The position numbers were made by a program, and so were the translations under genes. Below the pieces are notes generated by a model that did not search any database, was not told the DNA's origin, and worked only from the letters and a program-made list of their open reading frames with translations. From the NCBI RefSeq assembly GCF_000262345.1, contig NZ_AJTQ01000168.1:17286-81285 (forward strand): a stretch of DNA of 64,000 bases, in the 5' to 3' direction. Below, piece after piece: positions 48,212 to 56,653 of this stretch. Origin of the DNA: Streptomyces xiaopingdaonensis (GTDB lineage Bacteria > Actinomycetota > Actinomycetes > Streptomycetales > Streptomycetaceae). Positions within the stretch are counted from its first letter, which is position 1. Each line of letters starts with the position of its first letter.

Positions 48212-49087
48212 TTGACTGAGCAGCTGCGACTGATGGCAGTGCACGCACACCCGGACGACGAGTCGAGCAAGGGTGCGGCGACCATGGCCAAGTACGTCGA
48301 CGAGGGCGTCGACGTCTTGGTCGCCACCTGCACCGGGGGAGAGCGCGGCTCCATCCTCAACCCCAAGCTGCAGGGTGACTCCTTCGTGGAGGAGCACATC
48401 CACGAGGTGCGCAAGAAGGAGATGGACGAGGCGCGCGAGATCCTCGGCGTCCAGCAGGCATGGCTCGGCTTCGTCGACTCGGGGCTCCCCGAGGGCGATC
48501 CGCTGCCGCCGCTGCCCGAGGGCTGCTTCGCGCTCCACGACCCGGCGGAGGCGGCGGCCCCGCTGGTCCGCCTCATCCGGCAGTTCCGCCCGCAGGTGAT
48601 CACCACCTACGACGAGAACGGCGGGTACCCGCACCCCGACCACATCATGACGCACAAGATCTCGATGATCGCCTTCGAGGCGGCCGGCGACCCGGAGCAG
48701 TACCCGGAGGCCGGCCCGGCGTGGCAGCCGCAGAAGCTCTACTACAACCAGGGCTTCAACCGGCAGCGCACCGAGGCCCTCCACCACGCGCTGCTGAACC
48801 GCGGCATGGAGTCGCCGTACGGCGAGTGGCTGGAGCGCTGGGAGAAGATGCCGCACCGCCTGGAGCGGACGCTCACCACGCACGTCCCCTGCGCCGACTA
48901 CTTCGAGATCCGGGACAAGGCGCTGATCGCGCACGCGACCCAGATCGACCCCGACGGCGGCTGGTTCCGCATCCCGATGGAGATCCAGCGGGAGGTCTGG
49001 CCGACGGAGGAGTACGAGCTCGCCAAGTCCCACGTCGAGACCACCCTCCCCGAGAGCGACCTCTTCGCCGGCATCCGGGAGAATTGA
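48212..49087 (+). CDS. mca: Mycothiol S-conjugate amidase
   Basis: A 291-residue zinc amidase that cleaves mycothiol conjugates, releasing mercapturic acids for export: the actinobacterial route for detoxifying electrophiles. Zinc motifs of the LmbE-like fold: LMAVHAHPDDESSKG and NGGYPHPDHIMTH. VATCTGGERGSILNPKLQGD is also typical of Mca. It starts with TTG at 48212, the only start in a position that gives the conserved N-terminus. It is followed within 5 bases by a small membrane-protein gene. Confidence 0.95.
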   Translation: MTEQLRLMAVHAHPDDESSKGAATMAKYVDEGVDVLVATCTGGERGSILNPKLQGDSFVEEHIHEVRKKEMDEAREILGVQQAWLGFVDSGLPEGDPLPPLPEGCFALHDPAEAAAPLVRLIRQFRPQVITTYDENGGYPHPDHIMTHKISMIAFEAAGDPEQYPEAGPAWQPQKLYYNQGFNRQRTEALHHALLNRGMESPYGEWLERWEKMPHRLERTLTTHVPCADYFEIRDKALIAHATQIDPDGGWFRIPMEIQREVWPTEEYELAKSHVETTLPESDLFAGIREN

Positions 49088-49091
49088 GCCC

Positions 49092-49370
49092 ATGAGCGCG
49101 ATGCAGACGGCACACTCGGCACCCCTCCAGCTCGCTTCCCTCGCCAAGGAGCTCGACGAGACCAAGGTCACGCCCGGGGTCCTCGGCTTCCTCGTCTTCG
49201 CCGTGATCGGCCTCGCGGTATGGCTGCTGATGAAGTCCATGACCACGCACATGAAGCGGGTCGACTTCGAGGAGCAGCCGGCCGGTTCGGCGCCGTCCCC
49301 GGGGGCACCCGGAGGGAGCGCCGCCGCCCGGCGCAGGACCCCGGAGGCGTCCCCGAAGACCGACACCTGA
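49092..49370 (+). CDS. Small membrane protein in the mca-msrA operon
   Basis: A 92-residue protein with one membrane helix ([22 protein letters not shown]) and a charged, proline/serine-rich cytoplasmic tail. Conserved next to mca in this group, as I recall, but of unknown function. The ATG at 49092 is 4 bases after the mca stop and the gene ends 37 bases before msrA, so all three are likely cotranscribed. Confidence 0.8.
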   Translation: MSAMQTAHSAPLQLASLAKELDETKVTPGVLGFLVFAVIGLAVWLLMKSMTTHMKRVDFEEQPAGSAPSPGAPGGSAAARRRTPEASPKTDT

Positions 49371-49407
49371 CGTCATCACCAGACGCAACCCAGACCAGGA
49401 GCTCGAC

Positions 49408-50067
49408 ATGCTGTTCGGAACCACACCCCGCCTCCCCGAGCCCGACGAGGCACTGAAGGGCCGCCCGGAGCCCGCGTTCACGGTCCCCGAGCGGCACACC
49501 GTCCTCGGCACCCCGCTCCGGGGTCCCTACCCCGAGGGGTCCGAGGTCGCCGACTTCGCCATGGGCTGCTTCTGGGGGGCCGAGCGCGTCTTCTGGCAGA
49601 CGGAGGGCGTGTACACGACCCTCGTCGGCTACCAGGGCGGCTACTCCCCCAACCCGACGTACGAGGAGGTCTGCTCGGGGCTGACGGGGCACACCGAGGC
49701 GGTCCGCGTCGTCTACGACCCGGCCGTCGTCTCCTACGGCGAGCTGCTGAAGCTCTTCTGGGAGTCGCACGACCCGACGCAGGGCTTCCGTCAGGGCAAC
49801 GACCGCGGGACGCAGTACCGTTCGGCGATCCACACCCACTCGGCCGGCCAGCAGCAGGCCGCCGAGGCGTCCCGCGAGGCGTACCAGTCCGTCCTCGACA
49901 AGGCCGGGCTCGGCACCATCACCACCGAGATCCTGCCGGCCGAGGACCGTCCCTTCTACTTCGCCGAGGGGTATCACCAGCAGTACTTGGACAAGAACCC
50001 CGCCGGCTACTGCGGCATCGGCGGTACGGGCGTGAGCTGCCCCGTGGGGATCGCCTCGGCCGGCTGA
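49408..50067 (+). CDS. msrA: Peptide-methionine (S)-S-oxide reductase MsrA
   Basis: A 219-residue MsrA, which repairs oxidised methionine. Catalytic motif [17 protein letters not shown], then [46 protein letters not shown] and a C-terminal [13 protein letters not shown] with resolving cysteines. The N-terminal 45 residues are an extension seen in actinobacterial MsrA. Together with mca it forms a small oxidative/electrophile stress operon. Confidence 0.95.
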   Translation: MLFGTTPRLPEPDEALKGRPEPAFTVPERHTVLGTPLRGPYPEGSEVADFAMGCFWGAERVFWQTEGVYTTLVGYQGGYSPNPTYEEVCSGLTGHTEAVRVVYDPAVVSYGELLKLFWESHDPTQGFRQGNDRGTQYRSAIHTHSAGQQQAAEASREAYQSVLDKAGLGTITTEILPAEDRPFYFAEGYHQQYLDKNPAGYCGIGGTGVSCPVGIASAG

Positions 50068-50222
50068 AGGCCGCCGGCGCCCGCTTCCGACCCCGCCCAC
50101 GGCGGGTGCGTCGGGGGTGGGCGCCTTCGTGTGCGGGGCCGCGCCCGCCGAGGCCGGTGGCGGGCGCGTGGTGGGACAGCGCACGGCTCAGGGCCGGCGC
50201 GGGCAAGGAGAGGTGAAGAGCG

Positions 50223-50660
50223 ATGGCGTCGCGGTCGGAGACGTTCTGGGTGCCCGTCGAGGTGCGGGGGTACGAGACCGACACGCAGGGGCACCTCAAC
50301 CAGAGCGTCTACCTCCAGTACGCGGAGCACGCGCGCTGGTCGCTGCTGCGGGCCGCGGGGATCGGGCAACGCGAACTCGTGGCCGGCGGGTTGGGGCCCG
50401 TGGTTCTGGAAACGACTCTCAAGTACCGCCACGAGCTGGTGGCGGGCGACCGCACGGAGGTGAGCTGCGCCTTCGTCTGGACGGGTCGGAAGGTCTTCGA
50501 GCTGGAGCAGTGCGTGCGCAAGGCGGACGGGACGGTGGCGACCGAAGTCACCGCCAAGGGCGGGCTCTTGGACCTGGAGCGGCGCCGGCTCGTCGACGAC
50601 CCGGAGGGGGCGTTGCGGAGGCTCGCCACGCGCCCCGGGGTCCTCGGCGTGGAGGAGTAG
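50223..50660 (+). CDS. Acyl-CoA thioesterase of the 4HBT hotdog family
   Basis: A 145-residue single hotdog domain. The 4-hydroxybenzoyl-CoA thioesterase-type active site is VRGYETDTQGHLNQSVYLQYAEHARWSLL, followed by LETTLKYRHELVAGDRTEVSCAF and a helix-strand end. Substrate unknown. Start ATG at 50223, preceded by AGAGGTG. It sits between msrA and a converging LD-transpeptidase gene with a strong terminator after it. Confidence 0.88.
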   Translation: MASRSETFWVPVEVRGYETDTQGHLNQSVYLQYAEHARWSLLRAAGIGQRELVAGGLGPVVLETTLKYRHELVAGDRTEVSCAFVWTGRKVFELEQCVRKADGTVATEVTAKGGLLDLERRRLVDDPEGALRRLATRPGVLGVEE

Positions 50661-50700
50661 CGCGCGGGCGTACGCGCCCTCAGCGAACGCCCGGGAGAGC

Positions 50701-50742
50701 GAAGGGGCGGACGACGAGGACCGTCTCGTCGTCCGCCCCTTC
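50701..50742. terminator. Bidirectional terminator
   Basis: A perfect 18-bp stem (50701-50718 with 50725-50742) and a 6-nt loop between the thioesterase and the converging LD-transpeptidase gene. The right arm ends in several T residues for the plus strand. Confidence 0.85.
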
Positions 50743-50760
50743 GGGCTCCGGGCCGCCGCG

Positions 50761-52005
50761 TCAGACGGCGCTGCCGGCCTTCCACTCCGACCAGTCCATG
50801 TTCCAGCCGTTGAGGCCGTTGTCCGGCTGGACGGTGCGGTCGGGAGAGTTCTTCATGACGACGACGTCGCCGATCATGGAGTTCTCGTAGAACCAGGCAC
50901 CGTCGGTCGAGCTGTTGTTCGCGCCTCGCGAGTCCTTGAGGCCGACGCAGCCGTGGCTGGTGTTGCCCGAACCGAACGGGGCGCCCCAGTAGTTGCCGTG
51001 GATGAAGGTGCCGGAGGTCGAGAGGCGCATGGCGTGCGGGACGTCGGCGATGTCGTAGCCCTCCTCGCCGTCGCGGCCGAAGCCGACCGTCTGGCCGTCC
51101 ATCCGCGTCTCCTTGTGCTTCTCGGAGATCACCATCTCCCCGTTGTAGGTGGGGTTCTTGCTGCTGCCGGCGGAGATCGGGATGTCCTTGATCGTCTTGC
51201 CGTCCCTGACGACCTTCATCCGGTGGCTCTTGGCGTCGACGGTGCTCACCTGCGAGCGGCCGATGGTGAAGGTCGCCGTGGTGTCCTGGACGCCGGTGAG
51301 GCCCTTGGCGCCCTGGACGCCGTCGAGGTCCATGTCGAGGGTGACCTTCGAGTTGGGCTTCCAGTACTCCTCGGGGCGGAAGTCGAGGCGGTCGCTGCCG
51401 AACCAGTGGCCGACGACCTCCTGGCCGCTGGTGGAGCTCACCTCGATCGCCGACTGGACCGCCTTCTTCTGCGTGATCTGCTTGTCGAAGGTGATCGAGA
51501 CGGGCATGCCGACGCCGACCGTCGCGCCGTCCTCGCCCGCGTAGGTGCCGATGAAGCTGTCGTCGGGCGAGACCGTGGTGAACGTCGAGTTCTCGACGGC
51601 CTTGCGGCCCTCACCGTCCTTGGCGGTCGCCGTGATCTCGTACTTGGTTGCGCGCTCCAACTGCTCCTTGGGCTTCCAGGACTTGCCGCCCCCCGAGATC
51701 TCCCCCTCGACGGTGCTGCCGCTCTGCACCGCCTTCATCGTGACCCGGACGAGTTCGCCCTTGCTCACCTTGACGTCTCCGCCGGTGTTGATGCTGGCGC
51801 TGTCGGACCCGTCCTTGGCCGAGATCTTTATTCGTGCCTCGGAGGCGTTCTTCCCGCCCTTGCTGTCGTCGTTCCCGGACATCTCCGACTTCCCGCCGGA
51901 ATCGTCGTCACCGCCGAACAGACCGCACCCGCTCAACGTCAACGTACCGCCGAGCAGCACGGCCACGGCCGCGAGACCCTTGCGGTACTTCCCCACCGTC
52001 GTCAC
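50761..52005 (-). CDS. L,D-transpeptidase lipoprotein (Ig-like domains plus YkuD)
   Basis: A 414-residue secreted lipoprotein that makes 3-3 peptidoglycan crosslinks. The signal peptide has a lipobox at LTLSGC (cysteine about residue 27), then a serine/glycine/aspartate linker. Two Ig-like domains span about residues 55-265 (VSKGELVRVTMKAV...; VGVGMPVSITFDKQI). The YkuD catalytic domain has FIHGNYWGAPFGSGNTSHGCVGL, with the histidine and nucleophilic cysteine. The architecture matches mycobacterial Ldt2-like enzymes. GTG start. Confidence 0.95.
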   Translation of the reverse strand: MTTVGKYRKGLAAVAVLLGGTLTLSGCGLFGGDDDSGGKSEMSGNDDSKGGKNASEARIKISAKDGSDSASINTGGDVKVSKGELVRVTMKAVQSGSTVEGEISGGGKSWKPKEQLERATKYEITATAKDGEGRKAVENSTFTTVSPDDSFIGTYAGEDGATVGVGMPVSITFDKQITQKKAVQSAIEVSSTSGQEVVGHWFGSDRLDFRPEEYWKPNSKVTLDMDLDGVQGAKGLTGVQDTTATFTIGRSQVSTVDAKSHRMKVVRDGKTIKDIPISAGSSKNPTYNGEMVISEKHKETRMDGQTVGFGRDGEEGYDIADVPHAMRLSTSGTFIHGNYWGAPFGSGNTSHGCVGLKDSRGANNSSTDGAWFYENSMIGDVVVMKNSPDRTVQPDNGLNGWNMDWSEWKAGSAV

Positions 52006-52261
52006 TGACCTCTCCCGTGTGTCCGAAGACCTTGGAACCCGAAAGGCTGCGCACGCCCCGACGCCGACGAAACGGACATCCGCAGCACACCTCTACACAT
52101 CGAAACGCAAGCGGCGTATGACCGGTTCCACTTCTTCCGAAACTGTGCAGTAGGACACTACTCACACGGGGAACTCGCCCATGCCGTCGAAGCGATCGAA
52201 ACGGACATGCAGGCAACTCCCGTACATATACGGGCACTACGGCGTCGAGCGGACTCCGCCC

Positions 52262-52534
52262 TCAACCACGGTAGTCGGCGGTGGTCCCGCCGGCCCCGCC
52301 TCTGTCGACGGTCTGGTTCACGCCGTGGTCCGAACCCGGCGCGCGGGCGCCGTCAGGGGTGGCGTCGGCGGAGGGAACGAACCACAGCGCGAGGAGCAGC
52401 CCCCCGGAGACCGCGGCGGTGAGCAGCGGACGACGGTGGGTCTGCAGGGTCGAGGGTCCGACTCCGGGCACGAAGAGCACCTTCCGAGTTGCGAGGGAAC
52501 CGCCGCGAGCGCGACGAACGAGCTTTCCGCGCAC
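52262..52534 (-). CDS. Small membrane-anchored hypothetical protein
   Basis: A 90-residue frame with a basic N-terminus, one hydrophobic helix (PLLTAAVSGGLLLALWFVPSA) and a 30-residue exported tail rich in glycine and aspartate. No family recognised. GTG start at 52534. It may be a genuine small secreted protein or the N-terminal end of a decayed gene, since remnants lie next to it. Confidence 0.45.
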   Translation of the reverse strand: MRGKLVRRARGGSLATRKVLFVPGVGPSTLQTHRRPLLTAAVSGGLLLALWFVPSADATPDGARAPGSDHGVNQTVDRGGAGGTTADYRG

Positions 52535-52629
52535 TGATGTTACTTACTCGCTCCGCATGAGGGGAACCCGCGATTCCGCCCGTTCGTCCTGTGTCCGCGG
52601 TGAGTTGACGGAGCATCACGGACCGGGCG

Positions 52630-52935
52630 TACTCCGACACGAACTACGTACCGGCCGGGATGATCATCGAGAAGACCACCGGCCGCTCCTGGGTGCGACA
52701 AGTGCACGACCGCATCCTGCGCCCGCTCGGAATGCGCCGTACGCACACCCCGGGCACCTGGCCGCTGCCGCCGCGTCCGCACACGGCCGACCACCAGCAG
52801 TTCGCCGAGGACGGCCCGCTGGCCGACACCACGTTCGCCCACCGTCCCTTCTCGACTCCCCTGTCCTGCGGCGGCAGTCACCTCGGGCACGGTGGGAGCG
52901 GCATCGGCTCGCGCGTCCTGTGCCGCACCGGGTGA
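52630..52935 (+). pseudogene. Remnant of a serine beta-lactamase / D-Ala-D-Ala carboxypeptidase-type hydrolase
   Basis: The frame reads YSDTNYVPAGMIIEKTTGRS and ILRPLGMRRTHTPG, the Y-x-N active-site region and following helix of class C-type penicillin-binding hydrolases. It then joins LSCGGSHLGHGGSGIG, which in intact proteins lies more than 100 residues later (the HGG motif region). The N-terminal SxxK part and the C-terminus are missing. An internal deletion and both end truncations make it non-functional. Confidence 0.7.
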
Positions 52936-52981
52936 GTCCGACGGCCCGCGTCCGCGGTGCTTCGGGACACGGCACGAGCCC

Positions 52982-54556
52982 TCAGGCGAGCTCCCCCACC
53001 TCCCCCTCCGCCGCGGCCACGAGTGCGCCGGTGCGTACGAAACGCTCCGCACCCTCCAAGTCCGGTGCGAGGAAGCGGTCTTCGCCCGGGCCCGGCACGC
53101 CCGACTCGCGCAGGGCGCGGAGGACGGCGCGGGAAGCGGGGGCCGGGGAGGAGCCCGTCGTCTCGGTGCGGAGTTCGAGGGCTCGGGTCGCGGCGTAGAG
53201 CTCGACGGCGAGGACGCGGGCGAGCGTGTCGACGGCGGTGCGCAGCTTGCGGGCCGCGGACCAGCCCATCGAGACGTGGTCCTCCTGCATCGCGGAGGAC
53301 GGCACGGAGTCGACGGAGGCGGGCACCGCGAGCCGCTTCAGCTCGGAGACCATCGCGGCCTGCGTGTACTGCGCGATCATCAGGCCCGAGTCGACGCCGG
53401 CGTCGCGCGCGAGGAACGGCGGCAGCCCGTGCGAGCGGTTCTTGTCGAGGAGCCGGTCGGTGCGGCGCTCGGCGATCGACGCCAGGTCGGCCGCGGGCAC
53501 GGCGAGGAAGTCGAGCACGTAGGCGACGGGGGCGCCGTGGAAGTTGCCGTTGGACTCCACGCGGCCGTCGTCGAGGACGACCGGGTTGTCCACGGCGGCG
53601 GCGAGTTCCCGCTCGGCGACGAGTACCGCGTGCGCCAGCGTGTCCCGAGCGGCCCCTGCGACCTGGGGCGCGCACCGCACCGAGTACGCGTCCTGGACGC
53701 GGGGGGCGTCGTGGTGGTGCTGCCCCGTGAGGCTCGAACCCTGGAGGATCTTCCGCATGTTGGCCGCGCTCGCGGCCTGTCCCGGGTGCGGGCGCAGGGC
53801 GTGCAACTCGGGGGCGAGGACGCGGTCGGTGCCGAGCAGCGCCTCCAGGGAGAGGGCCGCCGCGATGTCGGCCGAGGTGAGGAGGCGGGCGAGGTCGTCG
53901 CAGGCCATGAGGAGCATGCCGAGCATCCCGTCGGTGCCGTTGAGCAGCGCGAGACCCTCCTTCTCGCGCAACTCCACCGGCGCGATGCCGTTTTCGGCGA
54001 GGAGTTCGGCGGCCGGGCGCACCGTGCCCGTGGCGTCCTCCGCTTCGCCCTCGCCCATCAGCACCAGGGCGCAGTGCGAGAGGGGCGCGAGGTCCCCGGA
54101 GCAGCCGAGCGAGCCGTACTCGTGGACGACGGGCGTGATCCCGGCGTTGAGCAGCTCGGCCATCCGCTCCGCGATCTCGGGGCGTACGCCGGTGTGCCCG
54201 GAGGCGAGTGTCTTGAGCCGGAGGAACATCAGCGCACGGACGACCTCGCGTTCGACGCGCGGGCCCATCCCGGCCGCGTGCGAGCGGACGATGTTCCGCT
54301 GGAGGCGGGTGCGGAGCCCCTCGCCCCCTTCCGCGTCGTCGCCGGGGATGTGCCGGACGGCGAGCGCCCCGAAGCCGGTCGAGACCCCGTAGACGGGTTC
54401 GGGCTTCGCCGCGAGTTCGTCGACGAAGCCGCGCGCCCTCCGCAGTGCGGCGAGCGCCTCGGACGAGAGCGCGACCTCGGCCCCTTCCCTGGCGACGGCG
54501 ACGACCTGCCGCGGGGTGGTCCCCGAGGCGCCCAACTCCACGCTGTGCATACTCAT
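52982..54556 (-). CDS. hutH: Histidine ammonia-lyase
   Basis: A 524-residue HutH, the first step of histidine catabolism (histidine to urocanate). The MIO prosthetic group forms from the triad in EYGSLGCSGDLAPLSH; cysteine replaces the common alanine, as known for streptomycete HutH. Also seen are YGVSTGFGALA, GSSLTGQHHHDAPRVQDAYSVRCAPQV, SNGNFHGAPVAYVLD and SSAMQEDHVSMGW. Length is normal. Start at 54556 (MSMHSVE); the ATG at 54550 is an alternative. It is the first of a run of five minus-strand genes reading away from the core, and no other hut genes are adjacent. Confidence 0.96.
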   Translation of the reverse strand: MSMHSVELGASGTTPRQVVAVAREGAEVALSSEALAALRRARGFVDELAAKPEPVYGVSTGFGALAVRHIPGDDAEGGEGLRTRLQRNIVRSHAAGMGPRVEREVVRALMFLRLKTLASGHTGVRPEIAERMAELLNAGITPVVHEYGSLGCSGDLAPLSHCALVLMGEGEAEDATGTVRPAAELLAENGIAPVELREKEGLALLNGTDGMLGMLLMACDDLARLLTSADIAAALSLEALLGTDRVLAPELHALRPHPGQAASAANMRKILQGSSLTGQHHHDAPRVQDAYSVRCAPQVAGAARDTLAHAVLVAERELAAAVDNPVVLDDGRVESNGNFHGAPVAYVLDFLAVPAADLASIAERRTDRLLDKNRSHGLPPFLARDAGVDSGLMIAQYTQAAMVSELKRLAVPASVDSVPSSAMQEDHVSMGWSAARKLRTAVDTLARVLAVELYAATRALELRTETTGSSPAPASRAVLRALRESGVPGPGEDRFLAPDLEGAERFVRTGALVAAAEGEVGELA

Positions 54557-54611
54557 ATTCAGCAACAGTAGAGAGTGAATCGGTGCGCTGTCACGACCGG
54601 GCGGCCACCGG

Positions 54612-55703
54612 TCATCTCCCCCGGAACCTCCGCCGCTCGGTGCCGTGCGGGGGCGGCGCGTCGGCGAGGCGGACGACGGGGTCGACGGTGCCGCCGTCCC
54701 GGCCGGCGACGACCGGGCCCCGGGCGCGCGCCGCCTTGGCCCGGTACTGCGCGGCGTCGGCGAGGAGGAAGAGCCGGCGGGGCGTGCGTACCGGGCCGAT
54801 CGGGTCGCCGGTGGAGGCGAGACCGCAGGCGACGCCGTCGCCGAGCGCCGACTCCCCCGCGCGGCGGCAGAGTTCGCCGGCGGCGGTCGCGGCCTCGTCG
54901 GCCGAAGGACCGGCGGCCAGGAGGCAGAACTCGTCGCCGCCGAGGCGCCCGGCGAGCGCGGAGGGGAGGAGCGCGGCGCACTCGGCGAGGAGCCCGGCGA
55001 AGCGCTCGAGGAGGCGGTCGCCCGCCTGGTGGCCGTAGGCGTCGTTGACGCGCTTGAGGCCGTTGATGTCGCAGACGGCGAAGCTGACGACGGTGCCGTC
55101 CGCGGCGTGCAGGCGGAGCGCCGCGTCGAGGCGGTCGTCGACGGCGCGGCGGTTGGCGAGTCCGGTGAGCGGATCGGCGTAGGCGAGACGGCGGAGTTCG
55201 GCGACGTACGCCGACTGCGCGAGTCCGGCGGCGGCGACCGCGGCGAGCGCGGTGGCGCCGCGGATCTCCTCCGCGGTGAACGGCGGGCCGCCCGGGGCGC
55301 GTTCGACCTCCGCCTCTCCGTATACGCGCCCGGCGTGCACCAGGGGCGCGGTGAGCGACGGGGCACCCGCGTCGGCCGTCCGCGCGCGGTGGCCGCCGGG
55401 GGCGGTGGCCGCGGCCGCGAAGCCCGGCGCCGAGCGTGGCGCTGCGGCGGCGTCGCCGTCGGTCGCCAGCGGGCTGAGGGTCTCCTCCCGTGCGTCCCAG
55501 GCCCGGACGGCCGCCGCCGTGCCGCCGAGCGCCGCGCGCAGCCGTGCGGCCGCGGTGCGGGCGGTCTCCTGTACGGCGGGGTCGGTGGGGCCGCCCGGTC
55601 CCGCGCAAGGGTGCGCGGGGTCGGCGTGCGGGCTCGCGGACTGCGCGGCCGCGAGGGCCTGCACGAGCCCGACGACAGCCGGCAGCCGCACACCCTGTCC
55701 CAT
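54612..55703 (-). CDS. GAF-GGDEF diguanylate cyclase
   Basis: A 363-residue soluble protein. The N-terminal 170 residues resemble a GAF-type sensory domain (LVHAGRVYGEAEVERAPGGPPFTAEEIRGATALAAVAAAGLAQ). The C-terminal GGDEF domain begins DPLTGLANRRAVDDRLDAAL and has an intact active-site loop GRLGGDEFCLLA. No RxxD inhibitory site is visible five residues before it, so product inhibition may be absent. It should make cyclic di-GMP, the main developmental second messenger of Streptomyces. It lies between hutH and the crotonase gene on the same strand. Confidence 0.9.
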   Translation of the reverse strand: MGQGVRLPAVVGLVQALAAAQSASPHADPAHPCAGPGGPTDPAVQETARTAAARLRAALGGTAAAVRAWDAREETLSPLATDGDAAAAPRSAPGFAAAATAPGGHRARTADAGAPSLTAPLVHAGRVYGEAEVERAPGGPPFTAEEIRGATALAAVAAAGLAQSAYVAELRRLAYADPLTGLANRRAVDDRLDAALRLHAADGTVVSFAVCDINGLKRVNDAYGHQAGDRLLERFAGLLAECAALLPSALAGRLGGDEFCLLAAGPSADEAATAAGELCRRAGESALGDGVACGLASTGDPIGPVRTPRRLFLLADAAQYRAKAARARGPVVAGRDGGTVDPVVRLADAPPPHGTERRRFRGR

Positions 55704-55787
55704 ACGCCCAAGGTTATGAGGATTGTCCCGATACCGCCGCGCGGGCACGTACCGTGGAGACGCATGCGAGCACGGGCGGCCCACGGC

Positions 55788-56606
55788 TCACTCGCCCGGC
55801 CACTCCGGCTTGCGCTTCTCGTTGAAGGCCGCGACGCCCTCGGCGCGGTCGCCGGAGAACGCCACCGTGCGCCACTCCGCGTCCTCCACGTCGAGCCCCT
55901 CGTGGAGCTCCCTCCCCCACCCGCTGCGCAGGGCGCGCTTCGCGGCGCGGAGCGCGACGGGCGAGTGGGCCGCGATCCGCCCGGCGAGCGCGAGCGCCTC
56001 GGCGCGCTCGTCCCCCTCCACGAGCCGGTCGACGAGCCCCATCCCGAGCGCCTCCTCCGCGCCCACCCGCCGCGCCGTGAAGACGAGTTCGGCGGCGCGC
56101 GCGGCACCCACACGCCGCGGCAGCAGCTGCGTGCCCCCGCCGCCCGGGATCACGCCGACCGACACCTCGGGCAGCGCGAGCTCGGCGCGCGGCCCGGCGA
56201 GGATCAGGTCACAGGAGAGGGCGAGTTCGGCCCCGCCGCCGAGCGCGTAACCGCCGACGGCCGCGACCGAGGGCACGGGGAGGTCGAGGACGCCGGTGTA
56301 GGCGGCCCGCGCGTACGGGCGCTGGTTGGCGAGCTGTTCGTCCGTGAAGCTGTTCCGCTCCTTCAGGTCGGCTCCGACGCAGAAGGCGCGGTCGCTCGTG
56401 GAGGTGAGGACGGCCGCACGGACGGAGCGGTCCTCGGCGAGCGCGGCACACGCCTCGCTGACACCGAAGGCGAACTCGGTGGAGACCGCGTTCATCGCCC
56501 CCGGCCGGTCCATCACGATTTCGGCGACGTGCGTACGCGCGTCCCTGCGCAGCAGGATCCACTCGCCGAACCGCTCTTCGCTGACGCTGTCGTTGGGGTT
56601 CACCAT
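55788..56606 (-). CDS. Enoyl-CoA hydratase/isomerase (crotonase) family
   Basis: A 272-residue crotonase. Oxyanion-hole segments FCVGADLKERNSF and AVGGYALGGGAELALSCDLILAGPRAELALPEVSVGVIPGGGGTQLLPRRVG are typical, with the glutamate of LALPEVSVG. The specific acyl-CoA is unknown. The protein ends in the usual helix EGVAAFNEKRKPEW. Located next to the cyclase gene, 47 bases beyond its stop, in the branched-chain/acyl-CoA neighbourhood of the chromosome. Confidence 0.9.
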   Translation of the reverse strand: MVNPNDSVSEERFGEWILLRRDARTHVAEIVMDRPGAMNAVSTEFAFGVSEACAALAEDRSVRAAVLTSTSDRAFCVGADLKERNSFTDEQLANQRPYARAAYTGVLDLPVPSVAAVGGYALGGGAELALSCDLILAGPRAELALPEVSVGVIPGGGGTQLLPRRVGAARAAELVFTARRVGAEEALGMGLVDRLVEGDERAEALALAGRIAAHSPVALRAAKRALRSGWGRELHEGLDVEDAEWRTVAFSGDRAEGVAAFNEKRKPEWPGE

Positions 56607-56653
56607 GGGGTCACCCTACGCACCCGACCGAACGTTCGGGTCGCGTCCCTCCG

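Noticed and set aside
48180..48270. A GGTTCGATCCCC-like T-arm on the minus strand just before mca, suggesting a tRNA
   Set aside because: No acceptor, D or anticodon stem can be built around it, and the sequence covers the mca start and ribosome-binding region.
52982..56113. A single minus-strand open frame of over 1000 codons spanning hutH and its neighbours
   Set aside because: Only its last half is hutH; the first half is a shadow frame across the GGDEF and crotonase genes. hutH starts at 54556.
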